Below, one piece after another: positions 1 to 6,682 of a DNA stretch of 64,000 nt. Each line of letters begins with the position of its first letter. The first letter of the stretch is position 1. Source of the stretch: QHXW01 sp035297145 (lineage in GTDB: Bacteria > Acidobacteriota > Terriglobia > Bryobacterales > Bryobacteraceae); contig DATGZN010000101.1 of NCBI GenBank assembly GCA_035297145.1, forward strand, positions 8,954-72,953, given 5' to 3'. The position numbers and the translations under genes were made by a program. The notes beneath the pieces are model-generated. The model saw only the letters and a list, made by a program, of their open reading frames with translations. It did no database searches and was not told where the DNA came from.

Positions 1-600
1 GGAGTGCGGACGGCTACGGATCGCATTGGGACGCGGATCGTAGTCAACGCAGCAGGAGCGTGGGCGGGCCTGGTTGCGAAGCTCGCCGGGATCGACCTGC
101 CGGTCGAACCGCTGCGGCGCATGCTGGTGCCTACGGAACCGTTCGATAAGATCGCGCACAGCGCCCCCATGACGGTGGACATGGCGACGGGATTTCATTT
201 TCGGCCGGAAGGCCTGGGGCTGCTGATGGCTTGGAACGACCCCGGCGAGACTCCCGGCTTCAAGACGGATTTCGATCCGGCGTTCGTCGAGAAAATTCTC
301 ACGCGCGGCGTCGTTCGTGTGCCGTGCCTGGAAGAGGCTGAGGTGAATCCGAAGCGCGCGTGGGCGGGGCTTTACGAGATGACGCCGGATCATCACCCGA
401 TTCTGGGAGCGGTGCCCGGCATTCCCGGACTGTATCTGGCGAACGGATTCAGCGGCCATGGCGTCATGCACTCGCCGGCAACGGGAAAGATCGTATCGGA
501 CCTGGTGCTCAAGGGAACGTCCGATCTGGTGGACGCACGGCTGCTTGGTTACGAGCGCTTCGCAGAGGGGCGGCTGCTGGAAGAGACGGCGGTGCTCTGA
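1..600 (+). CDS. FAD-dependent oxidoreductase (DAO family), C-terminal part
   Basis: This is the C-terminal ~199 residues of a DAO-type (glycine/D-amino acid oxidase, sarcosine oxidase-like) flavoenzyme. The reading frame is open at the window edge, so the N-terminal FAD-binding Rossmann motif lies upstream. Visible family features are NAAGAW near the start (the end of the FAD domain), the substrate-domain stretch GLYEMTPDHHPILG, and the late FAD-contacting segment GFSGHG followed by SPATGK. These enzymes oxidise amines or amino acids to imines with transfer of electrons to O2 or another acceptor; the substrate cannot be inferred. The stop codon lies 28 bp before the next gene. Confidence 0.85.
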   Translation, partial: GVRTATDRIGTRIVVNAAGAWAGLVAKLAGIDLPVEPLRRMLVPTEPFDKIAHSAPMTVDMATGFHFRPEGLGLLMAWNDPGETPGFKTDFDPAFVEKILTRGVVRVPCLEEAEVNPKRAWAGLYEMTPDHHPILGAVPGIPGLYLANGFSGHGVMHSPATGKIVSDLVLKGTSDLVDARLLGYERFAEGRLLEETAVL

Positions 601-628
601 AACCAGCAAGCGCGATATACTGCGGGCG

Positions 629-1834
629 ATGCGATTTCTGATTTTTCTTCTCACGGTCAGCGCTTTCGCGGCGGACGCGCCAGCCGGCAGCGGGCTCGAC
701 GCGGTGCGGTTGCAGACGATTCGGCCGCGGTTGCAGGCGCTCGTCGACAGCCAGACGATTCCGGGGGCGGTGGCGTTGGTGGGGCGGCACGGAAAGGTGG
801 CGCTGGTCGAAGCGGTGGGCTGGCGGGATGTCGAAAGCAAGAAGCCTATGGAGGCCAACTCGATCTTCCAGATCATGTCGATGACCAAGCAGTTCACGGG
901 TGTCGCCGTGATGATGCTGGTGGAAGAGGGCAAGATCGAGCTGCGGCAGCCCATCGAACATTACCTGCCGGAATTCCGCGGCATTCAGGTGCAAGAGAAG
1001 TTCAATGGGCGTGGAGCGATGCACGCACCCGAGCATCCGCCGACCGTGTGGGAGCTGATGGATCACACTTCGGGACTGGCGAGTGAACCGGAAGGCGAGC
1101 TGGCGGACAATATGCGCACCATGCGCGTTCCGCTGGACGAGGCCGTGCGTGCCTACGCGCATACGCATTTGCAATTCGAACCGGGGGCGCGCTGGAGCTA
1201 CAGCAACATGGGGATCGCAACGCTGGGCCGGCTGATTGAGGTGATTTCCGGCGAAGACTACGTGCATTTCGTGCGCACACACATCCTGGAGCCGCTGGGG
1301 ATGCCGGACACGTTTTACTTTCCGCCGGATGACAAGAAGGACCGGATTGCTCTGGTTTACCGGCACACGGACGGAAAACTCGTGCGCGTGGGCGATGAGA
1401 TTCTGGCGGGCGATCCCACGAAATACCGCCAGGGAGCAAAATACCCGGCGCCGGAATTTGGCCTGTATTCGACGGCGCCCGATCTTTTCAAGTTCTACCA
1501 GATGCTGCTGAATGGGGGCGAGTATGGCGGGCGGCGCTATCTTTCGCGGCAGGCGGTGGAGACCATGACGCGCGTGTTCACGCCGAAGGTGAAGCCGAGT
1601 GGATGGCTGGGCGGCACGGGGTATGGGTTGACGTTTGAGGTTGTCGACCAGCCGGAAGGGACACTGCTGCTGCACTCGCCGGGCACCTTCGGACATGGTG
1701 GCGCGTTTGGGACGGAAGGCTGGGTGGACCCGAAGAACGACCTGGTTCGCATCATGCTGGTGCAGGTGGCGGACGGGTCGGGCGACGCGCCTCGGTCGGT
1801 GGTGATGCAGATTGGGGAGGCGGCGGTGGAGTGA
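629..1834 (+). CDS. Secreted serine hydrolase, class C beta-lactamase/DD-peptidase fold
   Basis: A 401-residue serine hydrolase of the beta-lactamase class C / esterase EstB / D-aminopeptidase family. The ATG at 629 is followed by a short signal peptide (MRFLIFLLTVSAFAA). The three catalytic boxes are present: SxxK as S84-M-T-K87, YxN as Y191-S-N193, and HGG at 355-357 in place of KTG. In this large family the serine attacks amide or ester bonds of peptidoglycan peptides, beta-lactams or small esters; the actual substrate is unknown. The last ~80 codons (1591-1834) are repeated almost exactly at 2691-2934 and, decayed, at 6336-6563. Shorter pieces of the same gene family occur in several other intergenic gaps. 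The gene itself looks intact. Confidence 0.92.
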   Translation: MRFLIFLLTVSAFAADAPAGSGLDAVRLQTIRPRLQALVDSQTIPGAVALVGRHGKVALVEAVGWRDVESKKPMEANSIFQIMSMTKQFTGVAVMMLVEEGKIELRQPIEHYLPEFRGIQVQEKFNGRGAMHAPEHPPTVWELMDHTSGLASEPEGELADNMRTMRVPLDEAVRAYAHTHLQFEPGARWSYSNMGIATLGRLIEVISGEDYVHFVRTHILEPLGMPDTFYFPPDDKKDRIALVYRHTDGKLVRVGDEILAGDPTKYRQGAKYPAPEFGLYSTAPDLFKFYQMLLNGGEYGGRRYLSRQAVETMTRVFTPKVKPSGWLGGTGYGLTFEVVDQPEGTLLLHSPGTFGHGGAFGTEGWVDPKNDLVRIMLVQVADGSGDAPRSVVMQIGEAAVE

Positions 1835-1930
1835 GGGGGAAGGATCCACTTTACCGGGCCGAGGCTAGCTTTCGGTGCTATCCGATGGGCTCCCAGAACC
1901 CCGTATCTCGGGATGAAGACACCCAAGTCC

Positions 1931-1978
1931 TTATTCATCCCGCAGAGCGGCCACGGGGTCCAACCGTGATGCTCGCCG
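1931..1978 (-). pseudogene. Scar: last 15 codons of an ADOP/MacB-type permease
   Basis: Read on the minus strand, this 48-bp stretch encodes RRASRLDPVAALRDE followed by a stop. That is the usual C-terminal tail of acidobacterial MacB/FtsX-like permeases; the intact permease in this window ends ARRAAGLDPLRALRNE at 31643. Upstream of these codons the similarity ends abruptly, so only the tail of a paralogue remains. It sits at the left edge of the accessory island, consistent with recombination between multicopy gene families. The match is short but keeps frame and stop. Confidence 0.6.
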
Positions 1979-2109
1979 GGGTGTCATCCTGTGCACCAGG
2001 AAAGATCGCTATAGGACAGAAGTCTTCCCGCAGTTCGTAGTACTTCGTGTTCCGTACCCACCCGACGACCTGGTAATTTGATCGAGCCTTCCAGAGGCTT
2101 AGGACCTGT

Positions 2110-2138
2110 TTGACGCCGTCCGCCAAGTCTGATACGAT
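2110..2138 (+). promoter_or_regulatory. Predicted sigma70 promoter, leaderless
   Basis: TTGACG at 2110-2115 and TACGAT at 2133-2138, separated by exactly 17 bp. The ATG of the downstream gene at 2148 lies only 9 bp after the -10 box, so the transcript would begin at or next to the start codon (a leaderless mRNA). No Shine-Dalgarno sequence is visible, which agrees with this reading. Confidence 0.5.
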
Positions 2139-2147
2139 CACGCGGCG

Positions 2148-2603
2148 ATGCCTGGGACGATGCTAATCTTACGCGGCATAACCAACCTCAAGGTATGGCC
2201 CGAGTACCCGAGGGGAGCGTTGGACGAACCCTCGGCGCTCCAATACGCTAGCAAAAGGGGCTACGTCGGCCGAGTGCTGGATGTCTCGGGCGAGACCGGA
2301 GATGGTAGGCCGCAGACGCGAAGGGCCTTGCACGAATTTCTTGACGACTCCACAATTACCGCACTGTATGGGTTTTCGGGCGGCGGCTACAACGTGTATC
2401 ACATTCTCAACCGACTGGCGCAGGAGCAACGCGACCGCCTTGAATTGGTTGTCGTGCTTGGTGTTGACCCGAACAAGCTTTCCGCACACGCGTTAAATTC
2501 CCACAGGTATAACGCGCACTGGGAGTTGGTCTATCGAAACGATCCGCCGCCACCGCTAACTCACATCGACGGCCCGCGGGCGTTGCTAGCCGAACTTCGT
2601 TAG
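2148..2603 (+). CDS. Small hydrolase-like protein of unknown function
   Basis: A 151-residue cytoplasmic protein with no signal peptide. It has one recognisable element: YGFSGGGYNVYHIL around residues 65-78, preceded by hydrophobic strand-like residues. This resembles the nucleophile elbow (G-x-S-x-G) of alpha/beta hydrolases, and later segments (LELVVVLGVDP) look like the next beta strand. At 151 residues it is shorter than a normal alpha/beta hydrolase, so it is either a minimal member or a different family. It lies alone on the plus strand between the serine hydrolase and its duplicated 3' end, inside the accessory island. A start at 2160 (second Met) is also possible. Confidence 0.6.
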   Translation: MPGTMLILRGITNLKVWPEYPRGALDEPSALQYASKRGYVGRVLDVSGETGDGRPQTRRALHEFLDDSTITALYGFSGGGYNVYHILNRLAQEQRDRLELVVVLGVDPNKLSAHALNSHRYNAHWELVYRNDPPPPLTHIDGPRALLAELR

Positions 2604-2690
2604 CCGGAGCAATCCAGACCGGTTCGGTTACGGCCGAATCTCAGGGACAGCAAACCGCTCGTTTCCGAGTGCGAGGCATAGCCACTGGTT

Positions 2691-2934
2691 GAAGCCGAGT
2701 GGATGGCTGGGCGGCACGGGGTATGGGTTGACGTTTGAGGTTGTCGACCAGCCGGAAGGGACACTGTTGTTGCACTCGCCGGGTACGTTCGGACATGGCG
2801 GCGCGTTTGGGACGGAAGGCTGGGTGGACCCGAAGAACGACCTGGTTCGCATCATGCTGGTGCAGATGGCGGACGGGTCAGGCGATGCGCCGCGGTCGGT
2901 GGTGATGCAGATTGGGGAAGCGGCGGTGGTGTGA
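2691..2934 (+). repeat. Copy 2 of serine-hydrolase 3' end (direct repeat of 1591-1834)
   Basis: A 244-bp direct repeat of the end of the serine hydrolase gene, stop codon included, with 11 mismatches by my count (about 95% identity). Nine mismatches are synonymous in the original frame; the other two give Val to Met and a final Glu to Val. The reading frame is intact but has no promoter, no N-terminal half and no catalytic SxxK, so it is a gene fragment. It separates the 2148-2603 gene from the methyltransferase cassette. Confidence 0.95.
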
Positions 2935-3002
2935 GGGGGGAGGAAGGAGAGTAATCTCGTGGAACGTCTGTTTTGCGCCGCGGCCTCAGATCAACGCGGC
3001 TT

Positions 3003-3911
3003 CTACCAGCGCGCTAGCGCCCTTATGTCCAAATTTATTTTGCTTCGCGCCTCAGTATCAGCATCCTCCATGCTCTTGAGCCGCTTGAGAGAGGCTACTC
3101 TCGTCCAAAGTGAGGCTGCAAAGCCATCAAGCCCAGGGAAGAGCGTTGCTCGGTTCAGGTTCGCACGATGTAGCCCAGCCAGCAGGTCGGGGCGCGTCTT
3201 AGCGGCTATCTTAATTTCACCAATATTACGCTCGTGATCGGGCATCGAGTGGAGATTGACCATGAAAGGCGTCCTTACATCAGTTGGGCATAGAAACAAC
3301 CCCTGTTGTATCGTGAGTCTCTCATTCATCCGATAGGAGCCGACGGCGCTCACGAGGGGCGGTAACGGCGCTTCAAGGAAGAGCTTCCGAAAGGCATGGC
3401 CGTCTCGGTGAACTCTATAGAGATCGAACTGGCGGCCGACTGGCTCGCCGAGGGTTCCAATCGCCTCTGCGACTTTCCTGGTGAGCCAACTCTTGTTAAT
3501 GGCCCACACAACCGGCTGCGTGCTGCCCTCTCGCTCAAGCGAGAAGAATGCCGCGATGATAAATGAAAAAGTGAAATCAAGGAAGCGGCACGGTGCGCCA
3601 TAATGCCTCATGAGAGTCAGCCACTCGAGGGTGTCACCTCGCCTTGGCGGTGGGCCCAAGGAGTAAAGGTGGTAACGCCGAACGAACTCGTGGATTAGCT
3701 TCACCTCCATGTCTGGAATCTTGTCTTCGGCTACGCCGAATTCCTTGGCAACCAACTCGAGGGTAGTGCGAAGATCGGGGCGACCGTCATGGGTTCCGCG
3801 GAATACCCATTCGTCTTGATCCTCGGCCTTCCGAAAGAGGTCCTGCGCCCGTGCAAGTTCTTCCCAGCTTGTTATCGGGTTCGGAACCTTCTCCAGCACA
3901 TCACTCGGCAT
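3003..3911 (-). CDS. FRG-domain protein
   Basis: A 302-residue protein of the FRG family. The hallmark Phe-Arg-Gly is at residues 37-39 (EWVFRGTHDG), and the second conserved block HYGAPCRFLDFTFS is at about 102-115, both in their normal order. The function of the domain is not settled; FRG proteins are often found in phages, mobile islands and defence-type loci. The ATG at 3911 follows a good GAGGAG Shine-Dalgarno. The gene starts 77 bp after the adenine methyltransferase on the same strand and is the third gene of the ParB-like/methyltransferase/FRG cassette. It may be the effector of the cassette; that role is inference. Confidence 0.85.
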   Translation of the reverse strand: MPSDVLEKVPNPITSWEELARAQDLFRKAEDQDEWVFRGTHDGRPDLRTTLELVAKEFGVAEDKIPDMEVKLIHEFVRRYHLYSLGPPPRRGDTLEWLTLMRHYGAPCRFLDFTFSFIIAAFFSLEREGSTQPVVWAINKSWLTRKVAEAIGTLGEPVGRQFDLYRVHRDGHAFRKLFLEAPLPPLVSAVGSYRMNERLTIQQGLFLCPTDVRTPFMVNLHSMPDHERNIGEIKIAAKTRPDLLAGLHRANLNRATLFPGLDGFAASLWTRVASLKRLKSMEDADTEARSKINLDIRALARW

Positions 3912-3988
3912 TTGTCGTTCTCCTCATAGGTCGTCCGCGTCCAACAATGCTTCTCCAAACGCCGATTGGCCCGCTGGCGATTGAATTA

Positions 3989-4903
3989 TTAAGCCAGTCG
4001 CCGAAACAATCCGGGGTGACTCTCGGTAACCCTAACTGGGCCGATAAGCGGAGGCACCTTTAAGCTGGCGCAAAAGAACATCACCTCGGACCCTTGTGAC
4101 GCTGACCGAGCGCTGTAGCCAATGTTGTAAACTACGTGGCGCGAGCCCTTGTACAAGGTGCGAATGGGCTCAACGTTATCGTAAGACACAATCCATCGCT
4201 GCCGCGTGAGCTCGTTAGTCACGAATTCCGCAACGCTTGCGTGGTCCTCATATTCATAGAAGTCGCAATAGAGGTCGCAGCCTTTGGTGTAGTAAGGGGG
4301 GTCGAGATAGATCAGAGTCTGTTCCGGCCATCGTGAAACGCCCGCCCTCAGGAAGTTAAGAGCATCCTTCCGCGTCAGTTTAATACGATTGGCCACCCGG
4401 GCGATGGACTCTACCCGATAGACCAGTTCTTTCGCGTTGTAGCGCGCGTCAATTTTCCACGGGCCGGTCTGGTCCCTGCCGCCGATAATCCCACCGTTTA
4501 GAATGCCGGAACGGTTCGTGCGGTTCAGGAAAAATGTCGCAAATCCAAGGTCGAGATCGTCATGACCTTGAGCGTTTTCAAGAACGCGCTTTTGCTTGTC
4601 CCACCCCGACACCGACAGCGGCGTGTCCGAAACCCGGCGGCAGAATTCCTCTGTGTGGTGCAGAACGCTTTTCCAGAAGGCATGGATCGGCCTGCTAATG
4701 TCATTTATATGGATACGCGAAACGTATTCATGAAATAGCAATTCAAGAGCAATCGCTGCGCCGCCGGCGTACGGCTCGACATATTCGCCGTCGAGCAGCC
4801 GGTTGCTTTTCATCAGGCTTTTGACATAGGCGGCGAGTTTGGCTTTACCACCCGGATAGCGGAGTGGGGTGAAGTGGATTAGACGTTGGGGAGGATCGTT
4901 CAC
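3989..4903 (-). CDS. D12-class (Dam-type) N6-adenine DNA methyltransferase
   Basis: A 304-residue site-specific DNA adenine methyltransferase. It shows the Dam/DpnM N-terminus PLRYPGGKAKL (13-23), the SAM-binding motif I as EPYAGGAA (43-50) and the catalytic motif IV DPPY (201-204). FATFFLNRTNRSGIL (121-135) is also typical of the family. I chose the GTG at 4903, because its codon overlaps the stop of the upstream ParB-like gene (GTGA), indicating translational coupling; a start at 4942 would force a 43-bp overlap. No restriction endonuclease gene is adjacent, so it is not an obvious restriction-modification pair. Recognition sequence cannot be predicted. Confidence 0.93.
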   Translation of the reverse strand: MNDPPQRLIHFTPLRYPGGKAKLAAYVKSLMKSNRLLDGEYVEPYAGGAAIALELLFHEYVSRIHINDISRPIHAFWKSVLHHTEEFCRRVSDTPLSVSGWDKQKRVLENAQGHDDLDLGFATFFLNRTNRSGILNGGIIGGRDQTGPWKIDARYNAKELVYRVESIARVANRIKLTRKDALNFLRAGVSRWPEQTLIYLDPPYYTKGCDLYCDFYEYEDHASVAEFVTNELTRQRWIVSYDNVEPIRTLYKGSRHVVYNIGYSARSASQGSEVMFFCASLKVPPLIGPVRVTESHPGLFRRLA

Positions 4904-6252
4904 GGCCAGATCATCTCGAAAAACCTCTGGGCATTGTCCCACGCCGTCGTCAGGCTGCGCTCGGTCGGCGTGAAGAACCGATTGTGGATATAGGCGTGGA
5001 GAGTGTCGATTGAGAACGGATGGTGTTCATCCGTAAGAGCCGCAAGGACACCCTTGAAGTCCTTGCGGTCGGCACCATTGGCGACCATGTGATCAACAAC
5101 TTCCTGCACCTTTGCGGCGAGCTTTTTGTCGCTAATGTGCCCGTTGCGCGTAGATTTGAGTGTCGAACTGGCTCTGCTTACCAAATATTCGTCCACTGAC
5201 ATTTCGAGGAAAACACGGAGAAGAACACTTATGGCATGAACGTGTTTCGAGAGCTGCAAGATCTTAAGCTCGCCATTTATTTTTTCGATTTTCGCGTTAG
5301 TGATATTCAGCTTACAGCTTTTCGGAACAACATTCGTCCTTGCCGAAGGTCGTGGCCCTTTGGTTTTGCCGCCTGGCGAGCCAAGCTTGGGTTTGAAGTC
5401 TGTTTCCTTTATGCCCTCGATTGCCGACAGGACTCCGGTTCTTTTCGTCAGGTTAGGCTTGTCCGCTGGCTTCAGGTTGCGGACATATTCGAGCTGTTGT
5501 TCCTTGGACTTAAGATCACTGACTGTCACCCTTTTTTCCGCAAGATCAATGGTCATGCGTCGCAAGGGCTTAAGCGCTTCCTCTGGCGGCAACTCGGTCT
5601 GCAGCTTCCCGTTTACTACCTCAAAACCTATGGACCTTCGAACATCGGGTGTCGAAAGGAGGCGATCAAGAGTTGATATCGGGAATTTACCTGCGAGAAG
5701 TTCGGCTTGTTCTTCCGTGAGATCAGCGTGCGCTCCTACAAAGTCCATGGCCTGGAGGGCGGCATCTCGACCCTTGAAGCGTGCCACGGCAATCGCGTTC
5801 CAGCCGACAATTCCCCGGCCATTATCCTCGCCGCTATGTCGCTGTCGTATCCACTCCACGCCGTCCGGTCTGTCCTTAATCTCAAAACAGTCGACACGCT
5901 CTATTTTCTTCGGGTCGAGCTTCTGGCCTGCTTTGACCAAACGTCTCTTGTGAGATTCTGGCATCTCAAGATCAGCAACCAGAGCAGGACTCCTTAGTAG
6001 TTTTGCAGCGAGAACACGGCGATTGCCTTCCAATACTATGAAGTGCCCGGCGCGGTGCGGTGAGCGCATCACCAGACAGCGGTCTATCGGACTGAAGCCC
6101 CTTTCGGAAACGCTTTCTGCGAGGTTAATGAGCTTCGCTTTCTGCTCGCTGATAATGTTCTGCATCGCTTCGCGCTGATCGGCAGCCTGCTTTATCCGCG
6201 GATTTTCTAGGTCGAGATCAAGACTGTCCAGTGTGAGCGACTTGGCTGGCAT
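4900..6252 (-). CDS. ParB/Srx-like nuclease-fold protein with HEPN-like C-terminal region
   Basis: A 450-residue protein leading the cassette. The N-terminal ~100 residues carry ParB/sulfiredoxin-fold signatures: ENPRI at 16-20, AESVSERGFSP at about 45-55 and the nucleotide-binding box VLEGNRRVLAAKLL at 73-86. The middle (about 90-300) is not recognised. The C-terminal ~130 residues form a helical domain ending with YIHNRF...AWDNAQRFFEMIWP, which resembles helical HEPN-like or abortive-infection C-termini. That resemblance is by eye and tentative. This is not the chromosome-partitioning ParB: there is no parA or parS, and the NTP-binding box is the EGNRR variant. It is translationally coupled to the methyltransferase. 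The ATG lacks a clear ribosome-binding site. Confidence 0.8.
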   Translation of the reverse strand: MPAKSLTLDSLDLDLENPRIKQAADQREAMQNIISEQKAKLINLAESVSERGFSPIDRCLVMRSPHRAGHFIVLEGNRRVLAAKLLRSPALVADLEMPESHKRRLVKAGQKLDPKKIERVDCFEIKDRPDGVEWIRQRHSGEDNGRGIVGWNAIAVARFKGRDAALQAMDFVGAHADLTEEQAELLAGKFPISTLDRLLSTPDVRRSIGFEVVNGKLQTELPPEEALKPLRRMTIDLAEKRVTVSDLKSKEQQLEYVRNLKPADKPNLTKRTGVLSAIEGIKETDFKPKLGSPGGKTKGPRPSARTNVVPKSCKLNITNAKIEKINGELKILQLSKHVHAISVLLRVFLEMSVDEYLVSRASSTLKSTRNGHISDKKLAAKVQEVVDHMVANGADRKDFKGVLAALTDEHHPFSIDTLHAYIHNRFFTPTERSLTTAWDNAQRFFEMIWP

Positions 6253-6335
6253 TCGTATGTTAATTATTGCGTATTTTACAACATTTAGTATTGGTTTTGT
6301 TGTAGAGCGCCACTTGTAATCGGGACGTGGTACTG
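6253..6335 (-). promoter_or_regulatory. AT-rich upstream region of the cassette with an inverted repeat
   Basis: The region before the ParB-like gene is strikingly AT-rich compared with its surroundings. It contains a 7-bp inverted repeat, TACAACA at 6277-6283 and TGTTGTA at 6298-6304, with 14 bp between the arms. It is the only plausible promoter region for the three-gene cassette, and the repeat may be an operator, possibly for the ParB-like protein itself. No canonical -35/-10 pair stands out. Confidence 0.4.
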
Positions 6336-6563
6336 GCCAGTTGGCTTGGTGGGACGGCTATAACCTTCGAGGTCGTGAACCAACCGAAGGCTACTTTGCT
6401 CTCGCACTCGCTGGGCCCGTTCGCCCACGGCGGCGTTTGGGGCGGAAGGCTGGGTGGACCCGAAGAACGACCTGGTTCGCATTATGCTAGCGCAGGTTTC
6501 CGGCGGCTCGGCCGACGCGACGCGGTCGGTGGTGATGCAGATTGGGAAGCATCGGTGGAGTGA
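6336..6563 (+). pseudogene. Copy 3 of serine-hydrolase 3' end, decayed
   Basis: A third, more diverged copy of the same serine-hydrolase end. The stretch around GGWVDPKNDLVRIML is nearly perfect at the DNA level (6448-6483), but the copy carries at least two frameshifts, one before 6450 and one just before the former stop. It marks the right border of the accessory island, after the cassette promoter. Variants such as gtgaaccaaccgaag resemble the fragment at 16660 more than copies 1 and 2, so at least two subfamilies of the gene contributed scars. Confidence 0.9.
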
Positions 6564-6682
6564 GGGGATCCGATTTACGGAGGAAGGCCGACTTCTAGAG
6601 AGCGCCCCCGCAGCGGCACTTCCGCGACATGGCAACCACACGGCGACCACTGGGTGTCCGGCGGTGCAACCCGAGCCAAAGC

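Larger units (their letters stand above)
1835..2147. other. Left border of accessory island
   Basis: A 313-bp gap between the serine hydrolase and the first island gene. It contains a minus-strand scar matching the end of a MacB/FtsX-type permease (1931-1978) and a good promoter (2110-2138). Sequence just after the serine hydrolase stop (ggatccactttac) resembles the sequence after the decayed third copy at 6563 (ggatccgatttac). This suggests that both ends of the island descend from one original gene border. A 68-codon minus-strand frame (1935-2141) is open here but I do not call it. Confidence 0.5.

Noticed and set aside
509..1849. 446-codon minus-strand open frame opposite the serine hydrolase
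   Set aside because: It is an antisense shadow of a well-supported gene in GC-rich DNA, rich in Arg/His/Pro and without recognisable motifs.
1935..2141. 68-codon minus-strand frame at the island edge
   Set aside because: Its upstream region lies inside the 2148 gene, it has no ribosome-binding site, and its end runs through the permease scar in the wrong frame.
4900..6252. Chromosome-partitioning parB near an origin
   Set aside because: No parA, no parS-like sites, no dnaA/gidA neighbours, and the C-terminal region is unlike ParB.
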